64,000 bases of DNA from Panorpa germanica (taxonomy: Eukaryota > Arthropoda > Insecta > Mecoptera > Panorpidae), in contig OY783204.1 of NCBI GenBank assembly GCA_963678705.1, positions 10,364,759 through 10,428,758 on the forward strand, given 5' to 3'. The notes under the pieces are model-generated. The model saw only the letters and a program-made list of their open reading frames with translations. It searched no databases and had not been told where the DNA came from. The translations under genes and the position numbers were made by a program. Below, one piece after another: positions 61,037 to 64,000 of this stretch; within the stretch, counting starts at the first letter, position 1; each line of letters opens with the position of its first letter.

Positions 61037-62139
61037 AAACGTGAGGAATAATCTTGACTTTAACCTCTTTAATTGTTATACCTTTATAAATAAATAATAT
61101 GAAAAGAATCAATTTTGGTTTTAGTAATTGTTGAGTTTTATTTTACTTTTTTTTTTTAATTTTATATTTTTTAAATAACAAATCAAAGCAAAATAAATGA
61201 AATATAAGAATGACGTATAATAAAATTCGCATCCAGACAGAAACAAAATTAAAATTATGTCAGTTTTTAGGTTTCAGTTACTCGAATATTACTACACTTG
61301 CCTTCTTTTCTTCAATAAGCTAACAACAGACCCGTGTCCCTGCAATACACCTAAATTATGGAAACGTGAGGAATGATCTTGACCTTAAACTCTTTAATTG
61401 TAATACATATATAAATTAAATAATATATGTAATAAAATAATATGGAAAGAATAAATTTTAATTTTAGTAATTATTGAGTTTTATTTTATTTTTTTTAAAT
61501 TTTATTTTAAGGATATTTTAATTGCAAAAATTATTATTTAGTAAACAAAGAATATAAATAGAAGTGAAAATTTTGCATAAAAACAAAAATTTATCATATT
61601 CCTAAATTGAAAGTGTATGTTTACAAATTTTATTTTTATCCACTTTATACGTTTATTAATTTTCCATAAGGCACCAAATGTGCTCTCTAAAAATTTATAA
61701 GATTTGACTAATGAACCAGATCCACGTTGCTACAAATTTTTTTCAATAATGCTATTACTAAAATAATTTGAATTTATAAATTCAATCAATAAATACTAAA
61801 GAATAAATAAAATATAATGACAGTTGATGACAATTTAATAAATCATCGATAAGGCATACATTTTTAGTACCACTTGGCGTTAATTTCTTGATGCATAATA
61901 GGGAATATGCACATTTTAATATTTATAAAAAATAAAAGTTGAAGTAGCTAAAGATAAGCGCTTCACTATAGTAGGTCGGGGATAGTTTTACTTAGGTATG
62001 TTATCACTCGACTGTTCTGCTTTCTTTAGAAACAATTTAATATTTAGTTTAGTTCTAGACACGACACGAATAACATCGTATCTCGTAGAATTTATTAACT
62101 TTTAAAAAAAATTATTTGCAAATCTGACATTTGTGGAAA
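61037..62139 (+). repeat. Spacer B10-B11 lacking the promoter-like block
   Basis: Second gene tail near 61328-61480. The same 36-base upstream deletion as before B9 is present near 61942-61960. No gene. Confidence 0.6.
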
Positions 62140-62770
62140 ATGGCTAATTACAATGTGCCTTTACCTAAGCCACGATTGGAATGGTAAGAAATATTCTATT
62201 ATTTATAGTTTTATTCTTTTATTTATTATCTTAATAAAGATTGAATTGATTTTTGCAGGCAGTATAGACCGGAACAATTTATGTATAATTTAAGCTTGGC
62301 CGAGAGGGCTTTGTACAACAACGTATAAAGCTCTTGGGCCAAAGCAAATTTACAAAGCTTGGCCTATGATCGAGATGTAAGTTTATTTGTTCAGTTCATT
62401 ATTAGTATAACGTGAACAATACTTTTAAAGTGTAATTAGCATAATCGTATAATGTATCAATTCTATGTTTCAGATATGTTCCATTGAAGTAAATCGTCCG
62501 TTCAACTTTAAAAATAAGCTTCGTTGCATGTCCCGCTTAGTAACAAGAAATCTTAAAAACACGGATGATATTGACGTAATGATAAAAGCTCTGGCGATAA
62601 AGTTTAAATCGAAAAAATTACATTCAGCTAGAAGACGTGTTCTGAGGTTCAAAGAGTCATTGTCTGCAAGAAAGCAGGAAAAGATCAACACGGAAGTTGA
62701 AACTTTAAAATGTGGTCACTTGTGTGCTGTATTATATGCGGACAAGTGTCCTTGCAATGCACCTACATAA
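62140..62770 (+). pseudogene. Array unit B11: near-copy of B9
   Basis: Exon 1 is 62140-62183, exon 2 62259-62376 and exon 3 62474-62770. It shares the TAA at Gln 38 and at Leu 153 with B9 but keeps Lys 69, so exon 3 is open. Confidence 0.75.
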
Positions 62771-63913
62771 TGAAAACTTGAGGAATAATCTTGACTTTAA
62801 CCTCTTTAATTGTAATACCTTTATAAATTAAATTATATGAATAGAATAAATTTTAATTTTAGTAATTGTTTAGTTTTTTTTTTTTTTTTTTTTTACTTTT
62901 ATATTTTTCAAATAACAAATCAAAGCAAAATAAATGAAATATAAGAATGACGTATAATAAAATACGCATTCAGACAGAAACAAAATAAAAATTATGTCAG
63001 TTTTTAGGTTACAGTTACTCGAATATTACTACACTTGCCTTCTTTTCTTCAATAAACTAACAACAGACCCGTGTCCCTGCAATACACCTAAAATATGGAA
63101 ACGTGAGGAATGATCTTGACCTTAAACTCTTTAATTGTAATACATATATAAATTAAATAATATATGTAATAAAATAATATGGAAAGAATAAATTTTAATT
63201 TTAGTAATTATTTAGTTTTATTTTATTTTTTTTAAATTTTATTTTAAGGATATTTTAATTGCAAAAATTATTATTTACTAAACAAAGAATATAAATAGAA
63301 GTGAAAATTTCGCATAAAAACATAAAATTTATCATATTCCTAAATTGAAAGAGTATGTTTACAAATCTTATATTTATCCACTTTATACGTTTATTAATTT
63401 TCTATAAGGCACCAAATGTGCTCTCTGAAAATTTATAAGATTTGAGTAATGAACCAGATTCACGTTGCAACAAATTTTTTTTAACAATGCTATTACTAAA
63501 ATAATTTGAATTTATAAATTCAATCAATAAATACTAAAGAATAAATAAAATGTAATGACAGTTGATGACAATATATTAAATCATCGATAAGGCTTACATT
63601 TTTAGTACCACTTGGCGTTAATTTGTTGATGCATAATAAGGAATATGCACATTTTAATATTTATAAAAATTTAAAGTTGAAGTAGCTTATTGGTTATTGG
63701 CTGGAATATAAGGGGTGTGGTCTAAAGATAAGCGCTTCACTATAGTAGATCGGGGATAGTTTAACTCAGGTATGTTATCACTCGACTGTTCTGCTTTCTT
63801 TAGAAACAATTTAATATTTAGTTTAGTCCTAGACACGACACGAATAACATCGTATCTCGTAGAATTTATTAACTTTTAAAAAAAATTATTTGCAAATCTG
63901 ACATTTGAGGAAA
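62771..63913 (+). repeat. Spacer B11-B12
   Basis: Standard spacer with a long T run, second gene tail near 63070-63225 and an intact upstream block near 63681-63715. Confidence 0.6.
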
Positions 63914-63957
63914 ATGGCTAATTACAATGTGCCTCTACCTAAGCCAAGATTGGAATG
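63914..63957 (+). CDS. Array unit B12: exon 1, cut by window end
   Basis: A complete exon 1 with ATG and a GTAAG donor. It is near-identical to B10, including the GTAAGACAT donor context. The rest lies beyond the window, so its state is unknown. Confidence 0.65.
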
Positions 63958-64000
63958 GTAAGACATATTTTATTATTTATAGTTTTATTTTTTTAATTAA

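Noticed and set aside
35573..64000. Interpreting the array as an integrated virus or polydnavirus segment
   Set aside because: No viral replication or structural genes, no excision motifs seen, and units are simple spliced genes in tandem. Not supportable from this window alone.

Overview
The window is AT-rich, intron-containing eukaryotic DNA, almost certainly from an insect. The evidence is a mariner with TA target duplications, two Ty1/copia elements with initiator-tRNA-Met half-molecule primer sites, an errantivirus-like Ty3/gypsy element with a tRNA-Ser-type primer site and 4-bp ATAT target duplication, and short GT-AG introns. Species and order cannot be read from the sequence. There are no rRNA, tRNA, CRISPR or bacterial features.

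Layout. 1-9434: part of a tandem gene array. Two plus-strand units (A0, A1) are followed, after an orientation switch near 2640, by two minus-strand units (A2, A3) with longer spacers. 9435-10236: unassigned block. 10237-15237: 5'-truncated Ty3/gypsy element (element 1, minus strand). 15238-34605: satellite array of about 281-bp monomers with a 1163-bp higher-order repeat. It is interrupted by a mariner (20456-25576) that is itself split by a copia element (21042-25099), and by a TIR transposon (30940-31790). 34606-35572: 5' part of a second copia element. 35573-64000: 13 head-to-tail plus-strand units (B0-B12, period about 1.74-1.78 kb). The spacer between B1 and B2 carries a Ty3/gypsy element (element 2, 38218-45665).

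The repeated gene is the main content. It has three exons (44, 118 and about 315 nt) and encodes a basic 158-residue protein that I do not recognise, ending in a Cys/His cluster. Of the 17 units or part-units, only B3 (48080-48728) is fully intact. B6 is open throughout but has ATA in place of ATG. The rest carry stops, frameshifts or deletions, and the last unit is cut by the window edge. Units share an upstream block with inverted CCAAT boxes and a TATA-like sequence, and each carries a second, decayed copy of its own 3' end in the spacer. An inverted repeat in exon 2 is kept in several copies whose reading frame is dead.

The mobile elements are all defective but informative. Element 2 has near-identical LTRs and an exact target duplication although most of its pol is replaced by a module shared with element 1, so it probably moved as a chimera using proteins supplied by another element. 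Its gag-pol junction has a TTTAAAC slippery heptamer in the correct phase for -1 frameshifting.
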